Below are positions 26,279 to 34,893 of a stretch of DNA of 41,812 nucleotides, piece after piece (the stretch's first letter is position 1; each line of letters opens with the position of its first letter). The notes under the pieces are model-generated. The model made no database searches. It saw nothing but the letters and a program-made list of their open reading frames with translations, and was not told where the DNA came from. A program made the position numbers and the translations under genes. Location: contig CANLOE010000065.1 in assembly GCA_947492745.1 (NCBI GenBank), forward strand, positions 1 through 41,812, given 5' to 3'. The stretch comes from an uncultured Cyclobacteriaceae bacterium. GTDB taxonomy: Bacteria; Bacteroidota; Bacteroidia; Cytophagales; Cyclobacteriaceae.

Positions 26279-26818
26279 TCAATAAGAGATGATGTACCAG
26301 CTATCGTCGGCACCATCGCTTCGGGATGGGTGCTCACTGTCGAGGACGACATTGGCGCTGACTTTGAACTTACGGGCCGTGGAGGTAATAATACCTCGCT
26401 CCAATGCGCAAGGGTAAGGGGTTTTGCACTGCATAACGATAGTCTTTTTGTACTTTTCGTGTGTATGTACCTTGTAAAAACCAATGTCCCCATGCCTATG
26501 GATATATTGATAAGCAACATTCAATGCCTTCAGTGCCTTTTCTAAAGTATCGATACCTGAGGGGAGCTTAGCCTGTTTAGCGATATTTTTCCCAATGTCG
26601 AAGAGGGTATTGGGGCCGAATCCGTCGTTGATTTCCTTATAAAAACTGAGTATGTTTTTTTGCGGATACCAATGCTGAAGTATGGGATTGTCAATATTAT
26701 GTCTGACCAACATGTGCTTGACGTAGTCTTCTAAAAAATTAGGGAAAGCTTTCGCAGTATCAAACACAGTCTTACCGATGATTTCGACATTTGGAGAGAA
26801 ACCTTTGAATTGGGCCAT
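26279..26818 (-). CDS. Uncharacterised conserved protein, possible V4R-like fold
   Basis: This cytosolic-looking 179-residue protein has no signal peptide or membrane helix. Visible features include FSPNVEIIGKTVFDT at the start, GPNTLFDIGKNIAKQAKLP in the middle and HRHGDIGFYKVHTHEKYKK. KTPYPCALERGII is followed by a C-terminal beta strand (SWYIISY). The arrangement recalls 4-vinyl-reductase/heme-NO-binding-like small-molecule sensor domains, where a conserved Cys lies ahead of a G-rich helix. That is resemblance from memory, not a proven match. The His-rich HRHGDIGFYKVHTH segment could bind a metal or heme. It converges with the ABC permease. Confidence 0.6.
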   Translation of the reverse strand: MAQFKGFSPNVEIIGKTVFDTAKAFPNFLEDYVKHMLVRHNIDNPILQHWYPQKNILSFYKEINDGFGPNTLFDIGKNIAKQAKLPSGIDTLEKALKALNVAYQYIHRHGDIGFYKVHTHEKYKKTIVMQCKTPYPCALERGIITSTARKFKVSANVVLDSEHPSRSDGADDSWYIISY

Positions 26819-26905
26819 AATAATAGTTGCTAATAAAAATGTAATTGAATGAAAAAAGTAATCAAAAAATAAAAAAAATATCGAAATTCACATCAATTAT
26901 ATATA

Positions 26906-26924
26906 GAGCTGTTCTCAAGCTATA
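26906..26924 (+). repeat. MITE-like family end fragment
   Basis: GAGCTGTTCTCAAGCTATA resembles the left ends at 17709 and 24750 (shared CGT/TGT-TYTCAAG-TATA pattern). No matching right end is visible nearby, so this may be a solo end. Confidence 0.4.
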
Positions 26925-27090
26925 CTATGTGCACTCACTGACAAAAAATGATTTAAATAAGGAAGTTATTTTAATTTAAGGAAAAAAATTCAAAAATACT
27001 AATTTTAGTACATTGTACTATATTGTTGGATAGTGCTTTGAACATAAGCTTGCGCTATAATCCAAGGCTTTTCAAATCGTTTCATTCAGC

Positions 27091-27134
27091 ATATCTTTGG
27101 TTTGAAAATCTATTTCGCTCTTATAAAAATCGGG
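27091..27134 (-). repeat. Composite dispersed repeat, fragment
   Basis: On the - strand, TAGATTTTCAAACCAAAG followed by ATATGC matches the region of the 8.2 kb copy that reads TAGATTTTCAAACCGAAG. Upstream of it CCCGATTTTTATAAG resembles the GATTTG block. It lies inverted relative to the adjacent copy at 27162. Confidence 0.5.
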
Positions 27135-27161
27135 AATAGCTAAGAGCCAGTGTGTTCTTTG

Positions 27162-27362
27162 AATCCAGGTCATGCGTTGGAACTTCGTAAAGAAGGTTTA
27201 CATATCCATAAATAAGGGAGTTTTATTGGATTTAGCATAGCACCGCTATAGTGAATCCAATAAAAATTAGTGCAAGGACTGATTTGCTACTATTTAGATC
27301 TGTAGTAGATTTTTCAATGCATGATTCGGGTTGAACCCGAAATGATCAATAGCTTTCCTGTT
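27162..27362 (+). repeat. Composite dispersed repeat, copy with strongest hairpin
   Basis: Blocks in order: GTTGGAACTTCG (from 27176), hairpin, GATTTG (27281), TAGATTTT (27306), GCATGATTCGGGTTGAA (27319-27335) and the block 27341-27362. The hairpin has perfect 12-bp outer arms, TTTTATTGGATT (27222-27233) and AATCCAATAAAA (27254-27265). The inner arms are ATAGC-ACC-GCTAT (27237-27249). The first four landmarks sit at offsets within 2 bp of those in the copy at 27551. Confidence 0.7.
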
Positions 27363-27550
27363 CCGAACATAAATTGCTTCAAAATCAGCTGTTTTACGCT
27401 GCGCAGGTTCGTCACCTTAATGATGCACTAAGCCTCTTCACCTAAACCGCTGATTTTATTGCAATTATGCCCTCATCACGAAATCCTATCGATCAATTTG
27501 GGTTGAATTGAAGCGGGATTATCTGTAGGACCTTCTATTATCCCAGAATG

Positions 27551-27720
27551 TTCGTTGGAACTTCGTCATGAGGACTTAAATGGCAATACATCAGTGCGTT
27601 TTCTTGGGTTCTGCGTAGCACCGCTACGGTGAATTCAAAAAACGTATTTATTTACTGATTTGAAGCCAGTTGAGTCCGGAATAGATTTTCTAATGGACAT
27701 TTTGGGATTATGGCTTCAAA
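27551..27720 (+). repeat. Composite dispersed repeat, second direct copy
   Basis: GTTGGAACTTCG starts at 27554, the inner hairpin GTAGC-ACC-GCTAC is at 27615-27627, GATTTG at 27657 and TAGATTTT at 27682. Their offsets (61, 103 and 128) match those of the previous copy (61, 105 and 130). The inner stem changes A-T to G-C on both sides relative to that copy. The outer stem, around TTGGGTTC and GAATTCAA, uses G-T pairs. Confidence 0.7.
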
Positions 27721-28085
27721 AGTTTCAACACAATGAAATAGAATGCATTTTTGAAGTAAACAGCCCTAAAAGTGACACCACCGAAATATCTAAGGGAATA
27801 CTGCTTTATGTTATCTTGAGTATATATTTATTGGGTTACTATAGCCTTTTGAGCATATCATCGGATATGGTTTCGCTGATTGCTTGTATGAATATGTATT
27901 AAGGTTTATCAAGAGGGGTTCGTTCACAGTTTTTCTATTTGTCAATAGTGCTCAGAAAAGGGCTTTCATCGAATCTTCTAATAAATCTCTTCTTCAAAAA
28001 ATATTAGCAGGCTTTCTTTTCAGATCAAGGACATGGGCTGGGTATTTGCAATAATTGTTCCAGTAAGCTATGAATTCAAAAGTCC

Positions 28086-28122
28086 TCCCGATTTATCGTA
28101 ATGATGCTACGATGAATCGGGA
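28086..28122. repeat. 15-bp hairpin related to the composite repeat, possible recA terminator
   Basis: TCCCGATTTATCGTA (28086-28100) pairs with TACGATGAATCGGGA (28108-28122) with one T-G pair and a 7-base loop. The right half, GCTACGATGAATC, resembles GCTACGGTGAATT of the 27.6 kb copy, with a different outer stem. It lies 68 bp beyond the recA stop; on that strand only ACTTTTG follows, a weak T-tract. Confidence 0.6.
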
Positions 28123-28189
28123 AGGCAGCCAATTGAAAACTATAGTGTTCCCAATGGATTTTTTTATAATGGAAAGGTCGAAATGATAC

Positions 28190-29218
28190 CTACTCTTGAG
28201 CTGGGATAGGTTCGTCGAGGTTCTCTCCTTTGATTTTGACTTTGATTTTTGTTTCCAACTCCTCCATGAGTTCGGGATTGTCCTCAATCAATTTCTTAAC
28301 GGCATCCCTCCCTTGTCCGAGTTTATTGCCTTCGTAGGAAAACCAAGACCCTGCTTTTTTCACTACCTCCAATTCTACGCCAAGGTCCAGGATTTCACCC
28401 GATTTTGAGATTCCTCTACCGTACATAATATCAAATTCTACTACCTTGAATGGAGGAGCTACTTTATTTTTGACGACTTTTACCCGGGTACGGTTACCGA
28501 TAACATCATTGGCGGCTTCTTTTATCTGCCCGATACGGCGTATATCGAGCCGCACTGAGGCATAGAATTTCAGTGCATTACCCCCCGTTGTGGTTTCGGG
28601 GTTTCCGAACATGACACCGATTTTTTCTCTCAGTTGGTTGATGAAAATACAGGAACAACCCGTTTTACTTATGGTTCCTGCCAGTTTTCTTAGCGCCTGA
28701 GACATCAAACGTGCCTGTAATCCCATTTTGCTCTCTCCCATTTCTCCTTCGAGTTCTGCTTTGGGGACCAGGGCGGCAACAGAATCTATAACAATAATAT
28801 CGATGGCCCCCGAGCGTATCAAATGTTCGGCTATTTCCAGGGCCTGCTCTCCATTGTCGGGTTGTGAAATCAGTAGATTCTCGGTATCAATACCTAGCTT
28901 TTCGGCATAACTTTTGTCAAAAGCATGTTCAGCATCTATAAAAGCGGCTAGACCTCCTGACTTTTGGGCCTCGGCGATACAGTGCATGGTCAAAGTAGTC
29001 TTACCGGAAGATTCAGGGCCGTAGACCTCGATAATCCTACCTTTAGGGAGGCCACCGATACCCAAAGCAATATCCAGACCCAGGGAACCTGTGGGTATAG
29101 AGGGGATATCGATTATCTTTTCGTCGCTCAGCTTCATCACGGTGCCCTTACCAAAAGTCTTTTCCAACTTATCGATGGTGAGTTGGAGCGCCTTTAATTT
29201 TTCTGAGTTATCGCTCAT
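28190..29218 (-). CDS. recA: Recombinase RecA
   Basis: This 342-residue cytosolic strand-exchange protein is central to homologous recombination and repair. Walker A is GPESSGKTT (67-75) and Walker B is in [34 protein letters not shown] is the L2/DNA-binding region and [17 protein letters not shown] the following core block. The C-terminus is acidic, as usual. Length is normal. It is flanked by a repeat-rich spacer downstream. I found neither a full promoter consensus nor a LexA-like box upstream. Confidence 0.98.
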   Translation of the reverse strand: MSDNSEKLKALQLTIDKLEKTFGKGTVMKLSDEKIIDIPSIPTGSLGLDIALGIGGLPKGRIIEVYGPESSGKTTLTMHCIAEAQKSGGLAAFIDAEHAFDKSYAEKLGIDTENLLISQPDNGEQALEIAEHLIRSGAIDIIVIDSVAALVPKAELEGEMGESKMGLQARLMSQALRKLAGTISKTGCSCIFINQLREKIGVMFGNPETTTGGNALKFYASVRLDIRRIGQIKEAANDVIGNRTRVKVVKNKVAPPFKVVEFDIMYGRGISKSGEILDLGVELEVVKKAGSWFSYEGNKLGQGRDAVKKLIEDNPELMEELETKIKVKIKGENLDEPIPAQE

Positions 29219-29543
29219 TATGCTATAGTTTGTTTAGAATTCGATTGAATGGGTGAAGTTAGCACTTCGGCACGCAATACACAAACATTTAATAGCTAAA
29301 AAAACTAATAATTTTAGTTCGAAATGATCTTGCTACGATTTCAAAACTAGTTTTTGTAGTTGATTTTTTTGCTTTCAGCCTCGATGCCGTTCATGCTCAG
29401 TTGAAGGTGGATATAGGCATAGTGCTTTGTGTAGCGTATAAAAAAGCGGATGAAGCTTTTGAGGTATTGGTTTAGATACTATTAAAATGTTACTTTGCGA
29501 AAACATAGCTTTGAAGAAGAAAGAATGGATATCTATATTTACT
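29219..29543. other. Divergent spacer between recA and the phosphatase gene
   Basis: This 325-bp stretch should hold two divergent promoters. I can point only to a -7 box TAGCTTTG (29506-29513) for the phosphatase gene. The rest is AT-rich with no repeat copy recognised. Confidence 0.4.
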
Positions 29544-30770
29544 ATGGCGGAACTTTCACTACAAGACAGGTTTAGGATAAAAGAATTGGAGCTGAATTCC
29601 TTATTGGAAATTACTCAGGCCATTAACAATAACCTGCCGGAGGACTCATTGTACAGGATTTACAATTTTATTCTGCGCGCAAATTTGGCGATTTCAAAGT
29701 TGGCTTTGTATGTACTGGACGAAGAGTGGAACTGTAAGGTCAATTACGGCACCAAGGCTGATTTCCTCAAACTGGCTATAGATCCATATTATCTTACTAT
29801 AAATGGCATATGTGGTGCCGATAAGCAAAGCGGCTCGACCTTTAATGAATTCGATACCGTTATACCCGTGATGCATAAGGAAAATGTGTTGGCATTGGCT
29901 TTTATCGGTGCGCTTGAAGACCAAAAAGATACTTCCGTATGGGAAGAAGAAAATACCAATTTCGTTCAGGCCCTGAGCAATATTATCATTGTGGCCATAG
30001 AGAATAAAAAACTGGCCAGAAAACAACTGCAACAAGAAGCCCTTAGAAAAGAGATAGAAATAGCCAGTGACGTGCAACAATTCCTATTTCCCGAAAGTTT
30101 GCCCTATGATTGTAAGCTGAAGATAGAGGCCAGCTACCTGCCGCACGATAGAGTAGGAGGGGATTATTACGATTATATACCCATTAACCGGAATCAGTTC
30201 TTGATCTGTATTGCAGACGTTTCGGGAAAGGGTATACCGGCGGCCATTCTTATGTCCAATTTTCAAGCTTCGTTGAGAACGATGATCCGCCAAACACCTA
30301 ATCTCTCGGAAATCGTCAGTGCACTCAACTATCAGGTGCTTGAGAGTGCCAAAGGAGAAAAATTCATTACCTGTTTTGCCGGTATTTATGACCATAACCT
30401 CAAAACCCTTGTTTACATCAATTCGGGGCATAATCCACCATTGTTGATCGATAAGGAGCATGGTGTACGACAACTGAACCATGGATCTACCGTGTTGGGT
30501 GCTTTTGACCCACTGCCTTTCATCAACGAGGGGTTTGTCGATAACCTGGATGATTTTCTTCTGTTCTGTTATACAGATGGACTGACAGAAACAGAGAATG
30601 AGCAAGATGAGGAGTTCGGTACAGAACGGTTACATGCGTATTTCGATAAGCATGCCGGGAAAGACATCCGAGGTATTCATAAAGATATCCTTATGTCACT
30701 GGATGATTTCAAGGGAAGTAATGCTTACAAGGATGATATCACCATACTCTCTTGTAGGATAGGTAGTTGA
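29544..30770 (+). CDS. PP2C-type (SpoIIE/RsbU) serine phosphatase with N-terminal GAF-like domain
   Basis: This soluble protein of about 408 residues has an N-terminal GAF-like sensor region (about 10-165) and a linker helix (KKLARKQLQQEALRKEIEIA). A PP2C SpoIIE-type domain follows. Metal ligands are in VGGDYYDY and ADVSGKG, and CYTDGLTETEN is the late motif. Such proteins act in partner-switching pathways, dephosphorylating STAS anti-anti-sigma proteins. No STAS or anti-sigma kinase gene is adjacent. ATG 29544 (MAELSLQDRFRIKELELN) is preferred over ATG 29487, because a -7 box TAGCTTTG lies at 29506-29513 between the two starts. Confidence 0.92.
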   Translation: MAELSLQDRFRIKELELNSLLEITQAINNNLPEDSLYRIYNFILRANLAISKLALYVLDEEWNCKVNYGTKADFLKLAIDPYYLTINGICGADKQSGSTFNEFDTVIPVMHKENVLALAFIGALEDQKDTSVWEEENTNFVQALSNIIIVAIENKKLARKQLQQEALRKEIEIASDVQQFLFPESLPYDCKLKIEASYLPHDRVGGDYYDYIPINRNQFLICIADVSGKGIPAAILMSNFQASLRTMIRQTPNLSEIVSALNYQVLESAKGEKFITCFAGIYDHNLKTLVYINSGHNPPLLIDKEHGVRQLNHGSTVLGAFDPLPFINEGFVDNLDDFLLFCYTDGLTETENEQDEEFGTERLHAYFDKHAGKDIRGIHKDILMSLDDFKGSNAYKDDITILSCRIGS

Positions 30771-30798
30771 ATGCACATAGCAATGAAAGACAGTACTT

Positions 30799-31434
30799 AT
30801 GTATTTTCATAAAACGCCATGGTGGCTTATGCGGCTCTACCCTGGACTACTCTGGCATATGAACCGCAATGATAAAATCATTTATTTGAGTTTTGATGAT
30901 GGCCCTATTCCCGGTCCAACAGAATTTGTGTTGGAAGTGCTACGGCAGTATAATGCCAAAGGCACTTTTTTCTGTGTGGGAGATAACATTAGAAAGCATC
31001 CCGATATTTTTCAGGATATCCTTAAAGGAGGGCACAGTTTTGGAAATCATACGTTTCACCATAAAAACGGATGGTCCTGTACTACTTCCGATTACTTGGA
31101 GGAAGTATCGCAAGGGCAAGCGGCCATTTCAGCTCTTGATGGAGGAAAGAAAGGAAATTACCTTTTCAGACCACCTTATGGCAAGATTACACGCTCTCAA
31201 ATCAGGTCCCTGAAAGAAATGCAGTCTACCATCGTTATGTGGGATGTACTATCCGGTGATTTTGACTCGAAATTACCCATGGAAAAATGCCTGGAGAAAT
31301 CCATTGCCTCCACGACCAAGGGGTCTATCGTAGTATTTCATGATAGCATAAAGGCCCAACAGCGCCTACAATTCACATTACCACGCTATCTAGAGCATTT
31401 CTATAAGCTGGGATATACTTTTTTGGGCTTATGA
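30799..31434 (+). CDS. Polysaccharide deacetylase (NodB-type, CE4)
   Basis: This 211-residue single NodB homology domain has all five motifs. LSFDDGP holds the catalytic base Asp33 and metal ligand Asp34. GNHTFHH holds His84 and His88. RPPYG, VMWDV and VVFHDS follow. CE4 enzymes remove N-acetyl groups from chitooligosaccharides, peptidoglycan or poly-N-acetylglucosamine. No clear signal peptide is present, though the aromatic N-terminus WWLMRLYPGLLW could associate with the membrane. The stop overlaps the next start in ATGA, so it is translationally coupled to a GT2 transferase. The pair suggests synthesis and modification of an amino-sugar glycan. Confidence 0.93.
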   Translation: MYFHKTPWWLMRLYPGLLWHMNRNDKIIYLSFDDGPIPGPTEFVLEVLRQYNAKGTFFCVGDNIRKHPDIFQDILKGGHSFGNHTFHHKNGWSCTTSDYLEEVSQGQAAISALDGGKKGNYLFRPPYGKITRSQIRSLKEMQSTIVMWDVLSGDFDSKLPMEKCLEKSIASTTKGSIVVFHDSIKAQQRLQFTLPRYLEHFYKLGYTFLGL

Positions 31435-32531
31435 CGGTACTTACAGCCTTATTGATAGCACTTACGGGTATGGTTGCTATCTACGACATGCTCTTATTAC
31501 TACTGTTCCGTTTTAACGTTAAACCCTTGAAAAGAGGACAGGAACGGCCGGAGGGATACGATGTTGCTATTTTAGTGGCTGCCAGAAACGAAGCGGAACA
31601 TTTGCCCTACTGTCTGGAATCACTTATTGTCCAAGATTACCCGATAGAGAAAATCCAGATATGGATCGGAAACGATGCTTCTTCGGACAATACCTTGTCC
31701 ATAGCCAAAGACTATGCTTCTCGGTATAGCTTTGTTAAAGTACGGGATATTTCTTCCAACCTGCCCAATTTGATGGGCAAAGCAAATGTACTCGCTCAAC
31801 TGGCGCGATGTGCCGATGCAGAGTTATATTTCATCACCGATGCCGATATGGTACTACCGACTACTTGGCTGAAGACCATGGTATCACAACTGGGACCAAA
31901 GGTGGGAGTGGTGACGGGGGTGACCGTAGTCAAGGATGCGGTATACCAATGTATGGAGTGGCTGTCGGCCATGGGCATGATCAAAGTAGGTACCGATACG
32001 GGGCTGGGAACAACGGCCATGGGCAATAACATGCTCATCACTAAAACTGCCTATGATAAAGTCGGGGGATATGAACGGCTCCCTTTTTCCATCACGGAAG
32101 ATCTTGCCCTTAGCCAAGCGGTAATAAAGTCAGGGTACAGCGCAGCACATATCCTGCATCAAGAAGTCTTAGGGGTATCGGTACCCGCTAAAGGTTTCCT
32201 TGGACTGATGCAACAGCGAAAACGTTGGATAAAAGGAGCGCTGGACCTTCCTTTTCCACTAGTTTTTTTCCTATTTGTGAAAACGTATTTCCTGCCATTG
32301 CTGATGGTGCTGGCAGTAGCCTACCCTCGGATGTCCTTAGCATTATTTTTGATCAGGATCTTTTGGCAGAGCCTACTGCTGTACAGCCTGAAGAAAAAAT
32401 TCGTTCTACCCTGTAGGCTCACCCATATGCATATCTTATCATTTGGGATTTACGATGCATTTCTTTCTGCCATTGTGGGGGTGTTTTTCCTACTTCCCAT
32501 AAAAGTGGTGTGGAAAGGCAGGGCCTATTGA
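31431..32531 (+). CDS. GT2 family membrane glycosyltransferase
   Basis: This 366-residue inner-membrane glycosyltransferase has one N-terminal helix and about three C-terminal helices. The GT-A catalytic core contains DVAILVAARNEAEHLPYC, NDASSDNT, the metal-binding FITDADM and the acceptor/processivity motif QQRKRW. This set (D, DxD, QxxRW) is that of processive synthases such as chitin, hyaluronan and PgaC types. The cytosolic core is shorter than in BcsA, with no PilZ domain. The start overlaps the stop of the deacetylase gene by four bases. Chain product is unknown; a deacetylated hexosamine polymer would fit the partner. Confidence 0.9.
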   Translation: MTVLTALLIALTGMVAIYDMLLLLLFRFNVKPLKRGQERPEGYDVAILVAARNEAEHLPYCLESLIVQDYPIEKIQIWIGNDASSDNTLSIAKDYASRYSFVKVRDISSNLPNLMGKANVLAQLARCADAELYFITDADMVLPTTWLKTMVSQLGPKVGVVTGVTVVKDAVYQCMEWLSAMGMIKVGTDTGLGTTAMGNNMLITKTAYDKVGGYERLPFSITEDLALSQAVIKSGYSAAHILHQEVLGVSVPAKGFLGLMQQRKRWIKGALDLPFPLVFFLFVKTYFLPLLMVLAVAYPRMSLALFLIRIFWQSLLLYSLKKKFVLPCRLTHMHILSFGIYDAFLSAIVGVFFLLPIKVVWKGRAY

Positions 32532-32772
32532 GCCGCTTTTTGTATCTACATTATGTATAGTGTAAAATATAGATTTAATAATTACAAGTCGGTAATTGGG
32601 TGCCAAATCCAACAAGATATACAGACTATCCGTTTTTTGATACTCAAAAATAAAGTTATTAACACATAATGCAGGGCAAATTGTGACTATAATCTCCATT
32701 TGGGGATTATCTTTACACCGGATATTACCGGAACCAGAGCCATGACCTCAAAGACAAAACAGATATAACGAT

Positions 32773-33552
32773 ATGCAATTGATCGATACACATGCCCATA
32801 TTTACCTAGAGGAGTTCAATGCTGACATAGAAGAGATTTTTGCTTTTGCAGAAGAAAAGAATGTGACGCACACGTATATGCCCAATATCGACCATACCAC
32901 TATCGATAGCATGCTTGCCTTGGAAGAGCGTTATCCGGAACGTTGTACGGCCATGATGGGGCTTCATCCCTGTTCGGTGAAAAAAGACTTTGAAAAACAA
33001 TTGTACGAAGTCGAGGCTTGGTTGGGGCGCCGGGAATTTGTGGCTATAGGAGAAGTCGGTACCGATCTGCACTGGGATAAAAGCTTTTGGGAACAACAAA
33101 GGGAGGCATTAAAGATACAGGCAGGCTTGGCCAAGAAATACGACATTCCTTTGATCATCCATTGTAGGGAATCCATAGATGAGACCATTGCTATCTTGAC
33201 TGAAGAGAAAGAGGATACACTGAGAGGGATATTTCATTGTTTTTCGGGAGATGAGCGTCAAGCAAGACAGATTATAGCCTTAGGCTTCAAGTTGGGCCTG
33301 GGAGGAGTAACGACTTTCAAGAATGGAGGTATGGATAAGATTGTCCCCTCCTTGGACCTGAAAGATGTCGTATTGGAAACCGATAGCCCTTATCTAAGCC
33401 CGGTACCTCATAGGGGCAAGCGCAATCAACCCGGTTATCTGCACTTAGTAGCTGAGCGTGTCGGAGACCTGAAGGGAGTGGATGTAGAAGCAGTAGCTTC
33501 CACGACCACGGCCAATGCGGAACAACTTTTCAAGACGAACAAAAAGTTATGA
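32773..33552 (+). CDS. tatD: TatD family metal-dependent hydrolase
   Basis: This 259-residue TIM-barrel hydrolase of the TatD/YcfH family acts as a DNase or D-aminoacyl-type quality-control enzyme in other bacteria. Metal ligands are in IDTHAHIY (His7, His9), GEVGTD, IHCRE, FHCFSG and ETDSPYL. The usual C-terminal alpha helix is complete. It overlaps the asparaginase gene by four bases (ATGA at 33549). The 241-bp gap upstream holds no gene I can see. Confidence 0.93.
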   Translation: MQLIDTHAHIYLEEFNADIEEIFAFAEEKNVTHTYMPNIDHTTIDSMLALEERYPERCTAMMGLHPCSVKKDFEKQLYEVEAWLGRREFVAIGEVGTDLHWDKSFWEQQREALKIQAGLAKKYDIPLIIHCRESIDETIAILTEEKEDTLRGIFHCFSGDERQARQIIALGFKLGLGGVTTFKNGGMDKIVPSLDLKDVVLETDSPYLSPVPHRGKRNQPGYLHLVAERVGDLKGVDVEAVASTTTANAEQLFKTNKKL

Positions 33553-34613
33553 TACACGAACCCATTACTATAAATACGGCCTCTCCCAATGCGCCCGAAG
33601 CCTCTTTGCTGCTTGTGTATACCGGTGGTACCTTGGGGATGAACTATGACCCAACAGGGGCTTTGGTGCCCTTTGACTTCAACGAGATTCTGGATCAGGT
33701 GCCCTCTTTGCGTTTTCTGAACTTGAGCATAACGGTCATTTCATTTATAGAGCCGATAGATTCTTCCAATATCTTACCCAATGATTGGGCGAGTATAGGC
33801 GGTATTATCAGGACACACTATCATGACTATGATGGCTTCGTGGTCCTCCACGGTACCGATACGATGGCATTCACTGCTTCAGCACTGAGTTTTATGCTAC
33901 AGGGTCTCAACAAACCCGTGGTGCTGACAGGAGCACAGCTCCCCATATCCGTTCCTAGGACAGATGCGCGGGAAAACTTGATTACCGCACTGAACATCGC
34001 CATAGCACGGCAGGACGGTATACCCATGGTTCCAGAGGTCAGTATCTATTTTCATAGCGTCTTACTACGGGGAAACCGTTCCAAGAAAGTCGAAAGTGTC
34101 CATTTCAATGCTTTCGAATCCGAAAACTATCCGATTTTAGCAGAGTCGGGAGTAATCATAGATTACAACCATCCGGCCATCATGCCTTATAGGCCGGATG
34201 CCGAGCTGGTATTTCGGGACAAGTTCGATCAGAATGTCAGTATCATAAAACTTTTTCCTGGCATCTGTCGGGAAGTGGTAGAGGCCAGCTTAAAAGCCAA
34301 AGGACTCAAAGGGGTAGTTCTGGAAACCTATGGTGCCGGGAATGCTCCTACGGACAAATGGTTCTTGGATATTTTGCAGGAAGCCGTTGACAATGATATC
34401 ATTATATTAAATGTCTCTCAGTGTACCGGAGGGGCAATTATGGAAGGACGCTACGTCACGAGTAAGAACTTGAAAGAAATCGGTATTCTCAGTGGCAATG
34501 ACATCACAACGGAAGCCGCTGTGACAAAGATGATGCACTTGTTTGGTGAATATCACTCCGCTGAAGAGGTGAAAAGAAAAATAATCAAGCCTTTATGTGG
34601 TGAAATGGCCTGA
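33549..34613 (+). CDS. ansA: Type I L-asparaginase
   Basis: This 354-residue cytosolic asparaginase hydrolyses L-asparagine to aspartate and ammonia. YTGGTLGM holds the N-terminal nucleophilic Thr, and HGTDTMAFTASAL the second Thr-Asp pair. TGAQLPISVPRTDAREN is the following conserved block. No signal peptide is present, which supports the cytosolic type I class over the periplasmic type II. TatD and AnsA overlap by four bases, so translation is coupled. Confidence 0.94.
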   Translation: MIHEPITINTASPNAPEASLLLVYTGGTLGMNYDPTGALVPFDFNEILDQVPSLRFLNLSITVISFIEPIDSSNILPNDWASIGGIIRTHYHDYDGFVVLHGTDTMAFTASALSFMLQGLNKPVVLTGAQLPISVPRTDARENLITALNIAIARQDGIPMVPEVSIYFHSVLLRGNRSKKVESVHFNAFESENYPILAESGVIIDYNHPAIMPYRPDAELVFRDKFDQNVSIIKLFPGICREVVEASLKAKGLKGVVLETYGAGNAPTDKWFLDILQEAVDNDIIILNVSQCTGGAIMEGRYVTSKNLKEIGILSGNDITTEAAVTKMMHLFGEYHSAEEVKRKIIKPLCGEMA

Positions 34614-34692
34614 TTTAGGGGAATATAGCATGTTTAAGTGTAAACCATTAAAAAAGGGTTTATCCTTGCATAAAGTATTTTTTATTAATTTA

Positions 34693-34724
34693 TTTGTGCC
34701 TACTAAAAAAAGATGTTAGCATTG
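34693..34724 (+). promoter_or_regulatory. tRNA-Ser promoter
   Basis: TTTG (34693-34696), a 20-bp spacer and TAGCATTG (34717-34724) differ from the Bacteroidota consensus by one base in the -7 box. The predicted start falls about six bases before the mature tRNA 5' end. Confidence 0.6.
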
Positions 34725-34736
34725 ACATACATAAAC

Positions 34737-34824
34737 AGAGAGGTGACCGAGTGGTTGAAGGTGCTCGCCTGGAAAGTGAGTGTGCCCCAAAAGGGTACCG
34801 GGGGTTCGAATCCCTTCCTCTCTG
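34737..34824 (+). tRNA. tRNA-Ser (anticodon GGA)
   Basis: The 88-base gene folds as a class II tRNA. The acceptor arms AGAGAGG (34737-34743) and CCTCTCT (34817-34823) pair fully, with discriminator G34824. The anticodon stem CTCGC/GTGAG flanks the loop CTGGAAA, so the anticodon is GGA, reading UCC and UCU. A long variable arm (GTGTGCCCCAAAAGGGTAC region) and the T loop GGTTCGAATCC are present. CCA is not encoded. Discriminator G and the long variable arm are serine identity features. Confidence 0.96.
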
Positions 34825-34893
34825 CTCTTAATTTAACTGCAATCCTATATTATTTCGTAAACCTTTTTTGAGATTTATTTTAACACTTTGATT

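Larger units (their letters stand above)
26819..28189. other. 1.4 kb repeat-rich non-coding region
   Basis: This is the longest non-coding stretch of the window. It begins with an AT-rich segment holding a left-end fragment of the MITE-like family (26906-26924) and a small palindrome TAGTAC-ATT-GTACTA (27007-27021). It then holds several copies of the composite repeat (27091-27134 on -, 27162-27362 and 27551-27720 on +) and a strong hairpin at 28086-28122. A TTG-initiated 80-codon frame at 27660-27902, with one possible membrane helix, overlaps the repeat and is not called. Confidence 0.6.

Noticed and set aside
27162-27720. CRISPR-like array
   Set aside because: Only two diverged long copies, no short identical repeats at regular spacing, no cas genes.
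27660-27902. 80-codon frame with a possible membrane helix
   Set aside because: Needs TTG, begins inside the composite repeat, and has no family match. Could be a remnant but not supported as a gene.
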